Shown: one piece after another, positions 1 through 12,500 of the stretch
Numbering within the stretch: the first letter of the stretch is position 1
Layout of the letters: each line of letters starts with the position of its first letter
Source of the DNA: Promerops cafer
Taxonomy: Eukaryota > Chordata > Aves > Passeriformes > Nectariniidae
Assembly (NCBI GenBank): GCA_013398275.1
Contig: VZSE01002626.1
Coordinates: 1 to 64,000, forward strand
Direction: 5' to 3'
DNA length: 64,000 nt
Translations under genes and position numbers: made by a program
Notes under the pieces: generated by a model
The model's input: only the letters and a program-made list of their open reading frames with translations
The model's database searches: none
Told to the model about the DNA's origin: nothing

Positions 1-311
1 TTTTTTTTATTATTATTATTAAATTTTCTTTTTTCTTTTTCTGGCAGAAGGTCTGGAAGGAATATCTTGTAAGGAACAGCTGAGGACTTTGGGTTTTCTA
101 GATTGGAGGAAAGGAGCTTGAGGATTGACGTCATTGCTCTCTACAGCTTCCTGTGGGTTTTATTCATCTTTCTCTCTCTCCCCTTTTCATTAAAATTATT
201 ATTAGTATCACTATAATTTTTATTAATATTATTGTATTTTACTTTTTTCAATTATTAAACTGTTCTTCTCACAATTCACAGATTTTACTTTTGTTTTCTG
301 CTGGTGGCATT
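1..311. repeat. AT-rich low-complexity DNA with (TTA)n
   Basis: The window opens with a T run followed by a short TTA microsatellite (about 1-21). A second ATT-rich stretch lies at about 190-235. The ORF that runs through here continues into the CR1 piece that follows and has no recognisable protein content. I see no gene. Confidence 0.6.
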
Positions 312-483
312 TCCAAGAGGGTGGTCAAACACTGGAACAGGGTCCTTCCCCAGGCCTGTCAGTGTTTAGGAGGCATTTGGACAATACCCTTAGTAATTTA
401 AATTTTGGTCAGCCCTGAAGTGCAGGGCAGTTGGACAATGATTGTTGCAGGTCCCTTCTAAGTGAAATATTCCATTCAATTAG
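312..483 (+). mobile_element. CR1 LINE 3' end, 5'-truncated
   Basis: The piece carries the typical CR1 3'-terminal text: a 'gtggtcaaacactggaacag' stretch at about 321-340, a degenerate middle, then 'aggtcccttctaagtgaaat' and an ATTCCATTC-like tail near 470. Only the last ~170 bp of the element is present, as is usual for CR1 insertions that abort reverse transcription early. It has no coding capacity. Confidence 0.8.
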
Positions 484-3400
484 TTCTGTCTTAAAACTGA
501 GCTATACACATTATGTTCAGTTTTAGATCAGACAGGGTAAAAACCCCTCATGAAGAATCCAGAAAATATATGCAAAAATACTAGACCAGACTATGTATGG
601 GGGCAGATTCCTAAAAACATAACATCAAAATTGTAGCTTATAGGTTATTCTTCAGCATAGTATCTTGATTCTGTAGCTGAATTCCAGAAGACATTTAAAA
701 ATTCAGAATTAAGATTTTGCATGAAATTGCTGAAGAATTCACGTGCCATCCAAACTTCATGTCAAGATGGCATTTTCTTCCATGCTTTTGGTTTCTGAAA
801 CTGAGTTTTGCACTTCTGTGCGCTTCTTTTCTGGTAAAATACCAAACCTGTCAGAAATTATTTGGATAATATAAAACAGAAGAGGAAGTGTTCACACACG
901 TGAAATATCCGAATTGTATTTCTTTTAGCATGCATCCCTCAAGATATAAAAACAATAACATAAAATTGATGAAGGTGAAAATATTAAAAAAATGGCAGCT
1001 CCTCTCTGACCAGGTACGTATTAATAGTTCCAAATGATTGCAATGTGCAGGATAAATAACACCATATGGAAAAAAATATAGGCAACAAGAATAAAACCAG
1101 TTAGCTACATGATTTTTAAATTTTTTAAGTCAGCTCAAAGCTGAACATGAAAAGCTAAGTACTGATTTCATTAACTTCAATAGGAATTTCATTTCTCATT
1201 TATCACTGAATTTTAACTGATGCCAAAGTTGTTCCTATGAAAAAAGAGGAGCAATATGTAATTATCTAAGCACATAAGACACACCCATGGAGAAATCAAC
1301 AATGCAGTTTTCCAATTTCTTCTGAAGGCATTGCAGTTTGTCTGTTTCATGCTATCTGTAGGCCTTGAACTTCAGAGGAAGACAAAACTGTATTCCATCA
1401 AATAAACCCAGTCTTTTCTGACAACAATTTTTAAATATGTTAGTGGTAAAGTTAGCATAGCTTACAGAATCGTTTGAGATGAAGAGCTACGCTTAAGGAA
1501 AATGGAACTATACATTGTTTTTCTAAACACGACTTTTCACACACAAATGATGAGGGAGCCACTTACTAGTTAAATAGTGGGCCCTCACATCAAAATCCTG
1601 CAAACTTCAGGGGTCCTAAACCCATATAAATAAGCATTAAAAAAAAAATTAAGTAAAATTCACTAGAAATTGGTCAAACCAGAACATGTTTTAGAAATTT
1701 TATAATTGAAAACATAAGAAGGTTTTCAATTACAGTTATACTCCTTTGTAGTACCATTAAAAAAAGAATTTACTGTTTTACAAGAATATAAGTTAGTATG
1801 AATACATGAATTATACAAGCAGACTAGAATAAATTTAAATTTCCCAGAAGTTTTTGTTGCTGTATATTGCTGGTAAGTAGATGTTCTGTGACTATTTACA
1901 TTCAATTAAAAAAAAAAAAAAGGAAGAAAGTCTGTTTAAATATACTTGTTATTGTTGCAGCTTGTATGTGTACTCCTTTTCCTTCAAAAGAAAAAATTCT
2001 GTCCTATTGTGTGCTGAAAATTGTTTACCCACCAATGAGCAACAATAACAAAAAAAAATGCAGGCAGAAATTGCTAAGTTTTATACAGTTTCATCACACT
2101 AGCTATCTTGGATATGTACCCTGAGAGCTTGGGATGATTCCCTTGCAAATTGTTCATAAATATGTCGTGGAAAATATCTGTAACCTTTCCTGTGTGCAAT
2201 AATGGCTCCTGGAAAGGCACTGACAGGTTTGAAAATACTCTTTTATTCTCTTTAATCTTTGTCTCTGGTGTCTGCAGTTAATGCCAAGAGTGGAACTCAC
2301 AGAGGTTGTGGGTTGTCTCAGAAATGAGACAGATAACAGTCATCAGAGGTTGTTAAATATACTGATATTTGTTAGCTAACAGTTTCTGTGTTCTGAATCA
2401 TTGTGATGACAAACAAATCATAATAGAAATAGATTAGAAAAATAAAGAAATTTGCCTAACATTGGGAAAAACATCTTGAGAGGGAAACAAATAATGTTTC
2501 TGCTATCATAAGTGTATGGAAAAAATTATTCAGGTATGCTATACATATGGATGGAATTCCAGGAAGGAAAAATAAAGATAAATTTGCAAATGCAATCACT
2601 TTGTCAATTGTGATGAAACTTTATTTCTCTTTCATTTTCCATTAGGTACAGCCAAGTTTAATATGATAACTAGCAACACCAGGCCTAATTGCAACTGTGA
2701 TGGTTATTTTACATTTTTATCCTCTAGCATATGTTATTTTCTTGCTTCATACCACAATTGTGGCTTATCATGCATTGTGTCATCTGGAAAGTGGTTGCAG
2801 GCACTTACTCTAATGAAATGATTTAATTTTTAAGCAGTGCTTCCGTTATGTCAACCTTCTGTAATATGAGATAACTATCTTTTCTACAGGTCCACTTTCT
2901 ACAGTGGGAAAGCAAAAGGCTTATTACTGGGTGAAAATTATATGATAATTTCAACAAAATATTTCCACAGATGAATGTCAACAAAAAATTTTCTCTGACC
3001 CAGATGAGAAATAAAAAGCATGGAGATGCAAGTCTGAGTAAATGCAGAATAATAACAGGAGAACTCTTATTTCATACCCAAGAATATAGATTGCTTTGTG
3101 CCAGACTTCCAGAAAAAATGGAAGCTGTGTATTCAGGTAGACTGTGAAATTGCAAATTTCAGGAAGTTTTAGTAATGGAATTAGCAAATTCAAACTCTCA
3201 CATGTGTTCTAGCAATGCTTAACATAGCTGTAGATAAGACAATTTCTCTCACATCCTCAGCCTTAGTACCTACTGGCTGTGCCTAACATATGGGAAAATT
3301 GTGCATGTAAATAATGTATTTTCGTATGTAATTTCACTATGATTGACACAGGTCAATTCAAAGTGCCCTACACTATTAGCAAATGTTTTTATGATAGCTT

Positions 3401-4276
3401 ATTTTGTAATATTCATTATCTGATTACCTATTTTACAGAGTATGACAATTTAAACCTCCAACTGGGATCATTTAAGATAATTTAAGCCTGAATAACAATA
3501 ACACAAACCAATTAGTTTTCTATGGCACCTGGAAAAGAAAAAAGCATCCCAAATCAGGACACTGGGGTTTTTATCTTATTATAAAAAGTTTAAACAACTC
3601 ATAAGGAATGATCACAACTCTTTAAAGATTGTATTTTTTATATCCAACACTTTTTCTACTTTACACTTTTCATTGAATCTGTGAATTTAGGGGTACACCT
3701 TTTTTCTCTTACAAGAAACTAAATCCTCCAAACCAAACCCCTTGGAGAAATGCATTTGCCTCACTAAATTTCTGTGATATCTCACAGAAAAATAATAATT
3801 CACAAAATATTTTATTGGAAACTCTTTTTGAGTGATTGCTGCAGTATTTTTGCATTTCAGCACGATTCCTCCTTACAAATTTTCAGTCAGTGAAAGAAAT
3901 CTGCTCTCCTTCACTTTTAACTTCTCTGTCTATTTCATGACAGAAGTACCAGCAGCTAGCATTTCCAGGTTTTAAATCTATCCCTGCTTCACATTTATTT
4001 TCAGTTATTTTTCACAGAGCAATATTTCACAAAACTTTGTAGGTGTGTTTAGGGGTTTCAGTGTGTTAAGCAGTGGCAGTGAGGTACTCTCAGCTCCTGT
4101 GATTAACAGAAGGAAAAACAGACCGACCACAGTATTGCAACAGCCACGTTCCCATGTGTATTTAAGCACTATGCATGTTTCACAGCTGCAGTGTAGCAGA
4201 GTCTCTGCCCGTACCTGTAGCCTGTACTCCTTTCCCAGGCTTGGAGAGACTGATCTTTGCTGTCCTGCTGAGGGCA
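484..4276. other. Unique AT-rich noncoding DNA
   Basis: No repeat family, RNA gene or convincing ORF was recognised. There is a 14-base A run at 1908-1921. The longest ORFs are below 91 codons. At 4005-4290 two ORFs overlap on opposite strands, which is what chance stop-free stretches in slightly GC-richer DNA look like. Confidence 0.55.
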
Positions 4277-4692
4277 ATGAAGATGATTGAGGAACTGGAG
4301 CATCTCTCTCACTAGGAAAGGCTGAGGGATCTGGGCCTGTTCAGGCTTGAGAAGAGAAACTGAGAGGGGACCTCATCCATGTCTGTCAGTATCTGAAGGG
4401 AGGGTGCCAAGAGGATGGAGCCAGGCTCTGCTCGGTGGTGCCAAACAATAGGACAAGAGTCAATGGGCAGAAACTGATGCACAGAAAGTTCCACCTGAAC
4501 TTGAGGAAGAACTTCTCAAGAGATCATGTGAGTGACCAAGCACTAGAACAGATGATCCAGGGAGGTTGTGGAGTCTCCCTCACTGGAGATGTTCAAGAAC
4601 TGTCTGGACACAATCCTTTGTCATGTGCTCTGGGATGATTTTGCTTGAGCAAAATCCCTGCCAGCACTCTCCATTCTGTGATTCATTGATTA
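4277..4692 (+). mobile_element. CR1 LINE 3' portion, 5'-truncated
   Basis: About 415 bp of CR1 3' sequence in sense orientation. Diagnostic stretches in order are the 'ggaactggagcatctctctc' motif near 4290, a 'gaggaaaggctgagggatctgg'-like block, a 'gacaagagtcaatgggcag' block near 4452-4470, and 'ggttgtggagtctccctcac' near 4563-4582. It ends in an ATTCTGTGATTCATTGATT tail at about 4674-4692, the microsatellite-like CR1 end. The reading frames over it (4435-4638 and 4566-4748) are not real proteins. Confidence 0.92.
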
Positions 4693-5030
4693 AAAAACCA
4701 GCTGTGAGTGATGGCAGCTCACTACAACTCTCTGCGTTGCCTTCTTGAGGAGACAGGTACTGGTGACCTGACCATCAGGAGAGCCATGGGAAGGGTGAAC
4801 ATGACACCATTCTTATAGAGGTATATATTAATACGTTTCTCACTAACAATTTACACTTGTATTGCTAATGAGCTCTGTTTTGTGTTAATTAGAGGATTTG
4901 GACACTGAATATTAGCACTTGGACTAACCACAATAAATTTTTGCTGTATTTTAATTAACTTTTAAGTTTTTTAATTAGACAAACAGCATTATTTGACTTT
5001 CTGTATGAGATGTAATTCCACAATAATCTG

Positions 5031-5061
5031 TTAAGTACAAAGAAAAAAATTTTGTACTTAA
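5031..5061. repeat. Perfect 11-bp inverted repeat (hairpin)
   Basis: The arm TTAAGTACAAA at 5031-5041 is followed by a 9-nt A-rich spacer and its exact reverse complement at 5051-5061. The hairpin is AT-rich, so it is probably weak. No associated gene is visible. Confidence 0.85.
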
Positions 5062-6349
5062 AAAAAATTATCAGTAAACATTTTGTTTTTAAAAATATCC
5101 TCACATCAGTTAATACAGCTGAGTAAGCTTTTGTTTTGTTTTCCAGAGGGGTGGCTATGATATGTAAAAGGGAAATGTTGTTTCATGCATAGTTGCTTTC
5201 ATTCAGAATCAAAGTTTAAGTTATGACTATTACTTAATAAAAATATATATTTCAAATCAGTTGGTTGCACCTCATGATTACGACAGTCCTAGAACTTATT
5301 ATAAATTGTGATTTTATGTACCTGAGAAGGAAAGACATTTTTCCTGTATCATACATGGAGGGCAAAGCAGAAACAGTGATTAAACTTAGAATTGCCTATT
5401 TTCTGGTCCATTGGCCTAATCACAAGATCATTTTTCTAAGTTCAACTTTGGATAATAAAGAAGATATAATATGGATTTTTCAAGCTTCATTTCCAATGAC
5501 TTGTCTGTAACCAGGGTTCAATTTGATTTTGTGTCTTGGGCAACATTCTTTATTTCAATTTGTTTTGAAGTTAATGGATCTTTTGTATGCAGTGAGTATT
5601 TTTTTAACTGGTATAAGTATTCAGAATCTCATCAGCAATGAATAGATATATTCAGTTGTTCGCACTGTACTTTTTTTTTCTTTGGTTTGGTAAGTACTCA
5701 CAATCAAAATATTTCCAATCTGCTTTTTCAAGTTCAAAATTGACTTTGATTGGTGAACAACAGCATTAGGTCAAAACCAAAGCTGAAGAACATTTTTGAC
5801 AATTAATTGATTAGATGAAATACTTCTAGAAAGTGGATCACCAATCTTGCTTGGAATACTTTCAAGTATTCACGTGGGCATAATCATTAAGTTTTATGGC
5901 TGTAATGTCCTCCCAGATCTTTAGCTTTAAAAATCAGCTGTGTGTAGTAGTTAAATCAATCAGTCGTAATACAAATACACACTGCCAAAACCATCCAAGG
6001 AATTGCCTGCAGTCAGACACTATGGAAAGCTGCAAGTATGAACAGAATTGCTCCTTTCCCAAGTGCCACAGACATTTCACTCAAGTGCCATAGACATGCA
6101 CTCAGCAGTGACCCCTCTCAGGCATCAGGAGAAGAAATGTAGTGGTTGTCAACAAGTGTCACAACTGAAATCTTTCCAAGTAATTATATCAGATTTTGAA
6201 ATTCCCTTTCACATCACAAATTAGAAGAAATTCACATTGTATGAATATAATATGAAAAATAAGCACAACTCTACATCAGAACTGCTTTCACAGTCTTACC
6301 TGTCTTATCAGCTCTAGAGGACTGACATAATGAATCAGTCAAAGTCTTC

Positions 6350-6426
6350 AGACATAATTCAAGTAATTTTTTAAAACCAAAAAGTAATACTTGAGACATA
6401 ATTCAAGTAATTTTTTAAAACCAAAA
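6350..6426. repeat. 33-bp direct repeat with 44-bp period
   Basis: A 33-base segment beginning 'agacataattcaagtaatt' at 6350-6382 recurs at 6394-6426 without a mismatch, separated by 11 bases. It looks like a recent local duplication. Confidence 0.9.
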
Positions 6427-6462
6427 CCAAAACCTCATCAATACACAAGTCTGTAGGCACCA

Positions 6463-6496
6463 TTGGTCTTCAAACTGTGAAAGTTTGAAGATCAGC
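6463..6496. repeat. Near-perfect hairpin with 5-nt loop
   Basis: The arm TCTTCAAACT at 6467-6476 is complementary to AGTTTGAAGA at 6482-6491 across the loop GTGAA. Allowing one wobble, pairing extends outward to about 6464 and 6494, giving a stem of about 13 bp. No transcript evidence can be read from sequence. Confidence 0.8.
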
Positions 6497-9400
6497 TTTC
6501 TAAAAAAACATTCTCTGTAGAATGTACTAATTACTGTAAAAGTACATAATTGTAAAATGATTACTACATAAAAAATAAAATGCCTATATCAGTATTAAAT
6601 GTCTTAAATTACAAATAAAAGTATATATTTATAAATACATTGCTACCACCCTTTTGAACTTCTTCCAGCTGTCATGACTCAGACTATAGTGAACAATCTT
6701 TTTGTCTAATTTAATAATACTTATATATTCAGTAGTAAGAAATATTATGTCATGTTCAAAACAGTATTTTTTTTTTGTATGGTTCTCTTTTTTTAAAATA
6801 CTCTACCACTGATATCAAGAGAGTTGCTTTCTCTAATCTTAAGACTGTATGTACAAAAGGAATCATGTAAGTAAGAAAAATTGCTATGTCTGACAGATCA
6901 TTTTTAGCTCAGCCATTTACATTAATCCCAATTGTTTCATGGAAAATGTGCAAGAATTTATCACCATAAACTGTTTCTGCAAAACTATAATTCATCTTTT
7001 TCCCAATTAAAAGTTATCTAGTGATAGCTAGAGAGGAATAACAGAATACCTAAGTTCATCTTTGGACATGTAACAAATATGAGCTTCTTGGTTTATCACT
7101 GACAAAGGCCAATTTAAATAACTCTGCAAACACTTAAGAATCAATCTAATGAGTTTTGAGCAATGAATATTTTGAAGTTACACACAAGTTATTGCCTTGG
7201 CTATTAGATGTCATTTATGCTTATGAGGTAATCCATCTTGTTCCATGATTATTTTGACTGTGCTTCTCATAAAAGGATTTGTATCAATATTTATCTTTAG
7301 GCTTCAATTGTTTTGTTTATGGATTAAGGTATTATATTAAAGCTCTTCATAGTGACTAATCATCATTTATAGAAAGCTTCAATTAAACTTTTTTATGATA
7401 AAGTACAATTCATAGTCAGCTTAGAAACATGTTGATTCAGTAGTGGTGTGATCAATATCAATTATACAAAGATAATTAAAATTAATTTTTAATCATAAAA
7501 TGGGTGAGTTTTTCTAGTTTTTACTCTTATTTAACTTCATGTTCAGATTACTGCTTAGAACATCTGACCCTCATCTTTTCCTTTCTTTTGGAGTCTTGAG
7601 TGCAGCTAAGAATTTCTTACATGTGCTGTCCAAAAATGCTACAGAAGCAGTGCTGAATTCATTTGATCAAGTCAGATGGTGATGAAGAACCAAGAAGGTG
7701 CCTATGGAGAGGCAGCACTGTGTTAGATCAGGAAACACCTTCAGCCTTGGTGAGTGCATTTTTTAACATGTCCCAATATGAAATCATATTTCCATATCCC
7801 TTTTTTGCTTTGTAAAAGCAATTAGTCTCTGACTAGAGTTATTATTCATTTTATTACTAATCAAGTAAATGATCCTGTCTCTCTTTTGCTCTTTTTCTGA
7901 CATCCCCTTCAATTAATTTTTTTCCAAGTTAGCAGAGTAATCTGGAACATAGCATATCAGAAGCCACAAGGTGAATTTACAGAATAATATGTATCTTTTC
8001 ACTCTTTTGTTCAGCACATTACGTTGAGAAAATAACACTCATTAAATTATCAATCATGGCAATAACTCTCTCTTAAGTGATGACAATAAATTTAGTACCC
8101 ACCAAAGTGCCTACAAAATTCTAAGGATTTCAGGAAGAAGACCAAAAAGTTCCAGTACCTGTTTTAGAGGCATTGTCTAGGGCCAAAGAGTATAAAATTG
8201 AAATTTTTATAACTTTAACATAATGTACAAATAGGTTTATGTGGGGAATACTGTATTTCCAATGGTAACATAGCAAATACTGCCAACCTGCATTCCAATC
8301 CCAGCTCATTCCTAGGCCCAAGCAGTCAGCTACTTGATCAAATGTCTCTAAATGCAACTGATCTCCACATGAAAATTCAGCTCTGAACAGTTTAAATTTG
8401 GCAAGTCCAGCTCTATCCCTGCTGTGCTGCTAGAAGAGACCTGTAAAAAGTCATATATATATTAGGTGCAACAATCTTATAGATTCTGAGGATTCCCTTA
8501 TATTGTCAAGAAAGGAAAATGTGATTTCTAATCTCTGCACTCTGACAGCCTACTTTGAAAGAGAATATTAAAAATAAAACCCGTAAATACATGTCTTGTG
8601 GAATTATATTTTTCTCTAAGAAAAGATTTTGTTTCAAAATTTTATCAGAGTTAAACTGGCAGTAATAGCTTTCATTAGTAGAACCGTGACAAAACTGGAC
8701 TTCAGAAGGCTTCACATATGTAGATTAACATTCCTCCTTGCAGTAGTTAAAAATACAGTTTTCCCTGGCCTACAATTTCGTGATAGGACCTTGCCACCAC
8801 TTTCCAATATTTTTTTTCTCACTTGTGCCCTCAGCTGATAAATTCAAAACACAACTAATGTGTATTAAAATTAATTATTCTTGTATGGTTAATGTCTAAA
8901 TGAAGGACAAGCTTTATCATTAGAGATACTCAACAGATACTCAACACTTTACTTTATGCTTTGTGACCCGTGAGTACACTCTAGATCTGTTTCCCAACAG
9001 TATATTTCTCTTCCCAAATACATGTAAAATATTGTCCAAAAATCTACATTTATTTGTCCCTCGTGAAAAACAACAAAATGGTTTTACCAAAAGCTGTAAG
9101 AAAAGAAGCTCATGTGCGGCCAAAGTTTTCTGTTAAGCAAACAATTCAGTTCTCAATTCTCTCTTCCTTTAACTAGAGCAACTCTTTCTCACCATCTCCA
9201 AAAAGATTAAATTTGTCTATTTTGTCTCTAATAAGAAGCTGCGCAAAAGTAAAGCTCGTGTCACTGAAACAAGCACTGGCTGTTTTTTCTCCCAGCACAT
9301 CCCTGCAACAAGAACACATGTTCTCAGTGTACTGCTGAGGGGTAAGGGTGCTTTAAAACATGAGATTATTTCAAAGAACAACAAGAACAAATAAAAAGTT

Positions 9401-11655
9401 AGGAATCAGAAATGCAAAAAATCCTGCTACATCTCTTTGGTAGTAGTTGCTTTATAATTATCCATTTTATGTTAACTGCTGCATTTTTTTTTCTCATAAA
9501 GGTCCATTTTGTTTTCTACCTTCTTTAGTTAAAATGATTTCAATATATTTAATTTATGTTATAAATTCTCATTAAGTAAGGTTTTTCACTTTTAAAGTTG
9601 TCACTTTTCTTAGTGGAAATACAGTTCCAGTTCTGGAATACGGTTCCAGAAGAACTTTTTCATTTTTCTAACACTGAGTCTTCTAAAAACACTGGGAATG
9701 GAATCTCCATAATAAAAAATAATGGTTTTTACTTATGCCTCCAAACACATAGACAAAAGCCAGTGAAACATCAGAATAGTCTTGGAGTCCTGCCAAGAAT
9801 TACTGAGATCAGTGAGAAAAGCTGTTTCTCTGTGGTAGGTTTTAATTTCTTCTCTTCTGTCTTTACTGTTCTCATTTCATTACAGTTTACATGAATTCTT
9901 AATTTTTTATGTCAACAGTGCACTTAACATTTTAATACTTCATAAATTAAATAATTACATAAAGAAAAAGTGAAAATATTATCACTGTAATAGGAGTTGG
10001 ATTTTCAAAGGCTAATCATTGTGAAATTGTCTACTTTCCTGACATATGCCATGTTTTCTTTAATCAATCACAAAAAAATACATAGTAGACCTTCTTACAA
10101 AGAAGAAATAATGCCTCATTTTCTCAGGGGCTGGAAATGGTGTTGCTTCTAATGAGGATGAGCAGGGATGAGTGGATAGTATCAGAGATTCATAGCTTCT
10201 GCTGTCATGAATCATGAAACACAAGTCATGATTCAGCTGGCAAGTCCTACAATTGCTAAACTTTTTTCCACAATTTGGGGTGCTTTTACAGGTAGCATAA
10301 TTAATCAAAAATCCCTAGCTCCAAGTCCTTCTTTAATGACATATTGGAATAGTTATGCAATTTCCCTAAGTGACACAGCTAAATGCCACAAACACAGTGT
10401 GAAAAAAAGTTATCTGAAATGTCACTTTGCACACACAGGTGTTAGATCTCATTTATATTCTTCTTCCATCTAACACAGATAAAGCACATCTGGCAGTCAA
10501 TATTCTGTTTGAGAAAGCCTTGCTGAGCCTCAGCACAACCAAGTGTGTCCAATTTTCTCTCCCTGCACGAAGCATGAGGTACCATTGTGCATCAAAACTT
10601 ATCACATGTTTTTTCAGCTCATGAGAGTTTATCCTTTTTCAACTGCTGCTGTGTTTGAAATGCAAATAGTTTTACAGCACAGTAGATAGGTGTTTGACAG
10701 CTATTGCCAGCACTGGAAGGAAGCATCTTTTCCTTTTCAAACTACAATGTTTAGTTTTCCCTTGTATGTAACCTCAGAAATTACTCCAAACAAATGCCTT
10801 CTAGAGACATACATAACCCCATTTCTGTGGATCATGGGAGCAATGCCATCCTTGTCTTGTTGCAGCTGGCCTTCCAACCCATCCAGAAAGTAAAAACAGA
10901 AATTGCCTGAGACTGAAAAAAGCATTTTGAGTCAAGAAAAATCTTTCAGCACTGACCACAGCAGAAATTACAACTCCAAGAGAAAACACAATCCTCTTCT
11001 ATATCATGTTTATAGACCTTCCAGGACAACATTCTCATGCTGATATTTTATTTAAGATGTTAAGAGTATTTCTGTTATTTACTGACAGCTCCATTTCCCC
11101 ACTGCTGTTTCCCCTCTTTCCTTCCCCTGCTCTTTCTCTGAATTACTATTGCCCACAAATACAAATAAACGTATACGAACAGAACATATGGAACAAAAAC
11201 TTAAAGAAAGCTAAACATTTGATTTCTATAGCTTTTTATAAATTCAATCTGACTACAACTTTTCTGACCTTATTTAATATTTTTATTCTACCTGTTCACT
11301 TAACAGCAAACCAATGAGGTTCTTTTATGAAGAAAAGGAATGAGAATTGAAACAAAATACTTTTATCATAAAAGTTCTGACCACATATATAGATAAAGTG
11401 GGAATCAATTATATGTCTGACACTTCATATGCTATGGCTACTCTATGATGTTGTCAGAGCATGGAAGAAAAGAGGGATACTACTCTTTGTCACAAAGCAG
11501 GCTGACAAAAGTGAAAATCATTAAAAGTTTTGATGAAAAAACAGAATTAACTCCAATTACCTGGTTTCAAATTCTATTTCAAACTTGGAATTCACTTCAG
11601 CTTTTCCTAAAGGTTAAAATCAGAAATTCACCTTTTTCCCTTGTACTGTTCTGGA

Positions 11656-11857
11656 TTTTTTTTTTTTTTTTTTTNNNNNNNNNNNNNNNNNNNNNNNNNN
11701 NNNNNNNNNNNNNNNNNNNNNNNNNNNNNNNNNNNNNNNNNNNNNNNNNNNNNNNNNNNNNNNNNNNNNNNNNNNNNNNNNNNNNNNNNNNNNNNNNNNN
11801 NNNNNNNNNNNNNNNNNNNNNNNNNNNNNNNNNNNNNNNNNTTTTTTTTTTTTTTTT
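11656..11857. other. Assembly gap (167 N) inside poly-T
   Basis: A run of 167 N occupies 11675-11841. It is preceded by 19 T (11656-11674) and followed by 16 T (11842-11857). The missing sequence is therefore probably a long homopolymer or low-complexity tract that stopped contig extension from both sides. Frames that read through the Ns are meaningless. Confidence 0.95.
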
Positions 11858-12262
11858 AATTTGCAATTAGCTTTGCTTCCTGTTCTCCTGATAGTGATAT
11901 TTTTTCTAGGCCTCCCACAGATTTTATGCCTCCATGTTTTAAATTTTACTTTTTCCCTGAGATTGTGGAATGCATTATGGCAGATTGAGTCAGTCAATGT
12001 ATTTTGGAACACAATGAGAAAGAATTTATGCCAAATGAATAAGTTTAAACTGTATTCTCCTAGAAGATAAAAAATGCAGATAGGTTTCTAAAAGAAATTG
12101 CTGAGTAATCTGCAATAGGGTTTTTTATAAGCTTTTCTTCCTTTCAAAAAGAGAAGAAAAAAATAACCCATTTTTTTTTACTATTTCAAAATCTCTATTT
12201 ACCAACTATCTTTTTTATGACATTCCAAAAGTCTTCACACTACACAATTTTACACACAGCCA
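11858..12262. other. Unique AT-rich noncoding DNA
   Basis: About 400 bp between the gap and the LTR fragment, with several T and A runs (for example near 12171-12179). The 69-codon ORF at 11861-12070 has no recognisable content. Confidence 0.5.
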
Positions 12263-12500
12263 TTGTGGTTTAACCCCTGCAGGCAGCTCAGCTGCTGCCT
12301 TCTCATTCCCCTGCAGTGGCATGGGGGAGAGAATTGGAACAGTAAGAAAAAACATGGGTTATGTTAAGTAGCTTAGTAGGAAAAGCAAAAGCTTTTGCTT
12401 TGCACTCAAGGAAATAAAAAAATTCATTCACTGATTCCCATCAGCAGGGAATCAGGGCTACATCACATATCCTTTGGAAAGAAAAATATTATTGTGCTAT
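12263..12500 (-). mobile_element. Truncated avian ERV LTR (3' part)
   Basis: Read on the minus strand, this is the terminal part of the same LTR family seen complete at 22874-23438. The 'ttgtggtttaacccctgcag' edge at 12263 corresponds to the inverted end of that LTR. The 'gcatgggggagagaattgga' block, the AGCAAAAGC block and the 'ttcattcactgattcccat' block follow in the same order. Similarity fades after about 12490, so the U3 half is missing. A 20-bp perfect palindrome sits inside at 12382-12401. No internal retroviral genes are adjacent. Confidence 0.75.

Larger units (their letters stand above)
4693..11674. other. Unique AT-rich noncoding DNA
   Basis: About 7 kb without a recognised gene or interspersed repeat. 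4700-4800 is a little GC-richer and could be an unrecognised repeat. The stretch also holds three TAATTA sites at about 4886-4975, hairpins at 5031-5061 and 6463-6496, and a direct repeat at 6350-6426. All ORFs are under about 105 codons and I recognise none of them. Confidence 0.5.

Noticed and set aside
4005..4290. Overlapping ORFs on both strands (90 and 81 codons)
   Set aside because: Opposite-strand overlap, no recognisable domain and no splice or start context. Chance explains them.
4700..4800. GC-richer shoulder after the CR1 copy, thought to be a second element
   Set aside because: I could not match it to any repeat or gene by eye, so it is left as unclassified.
11445..12012. ORFs of up to 141 codons around 11.4-12.0 kb
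   Set aside because: They are created by translating through 167 Ns and the flanking T runs.
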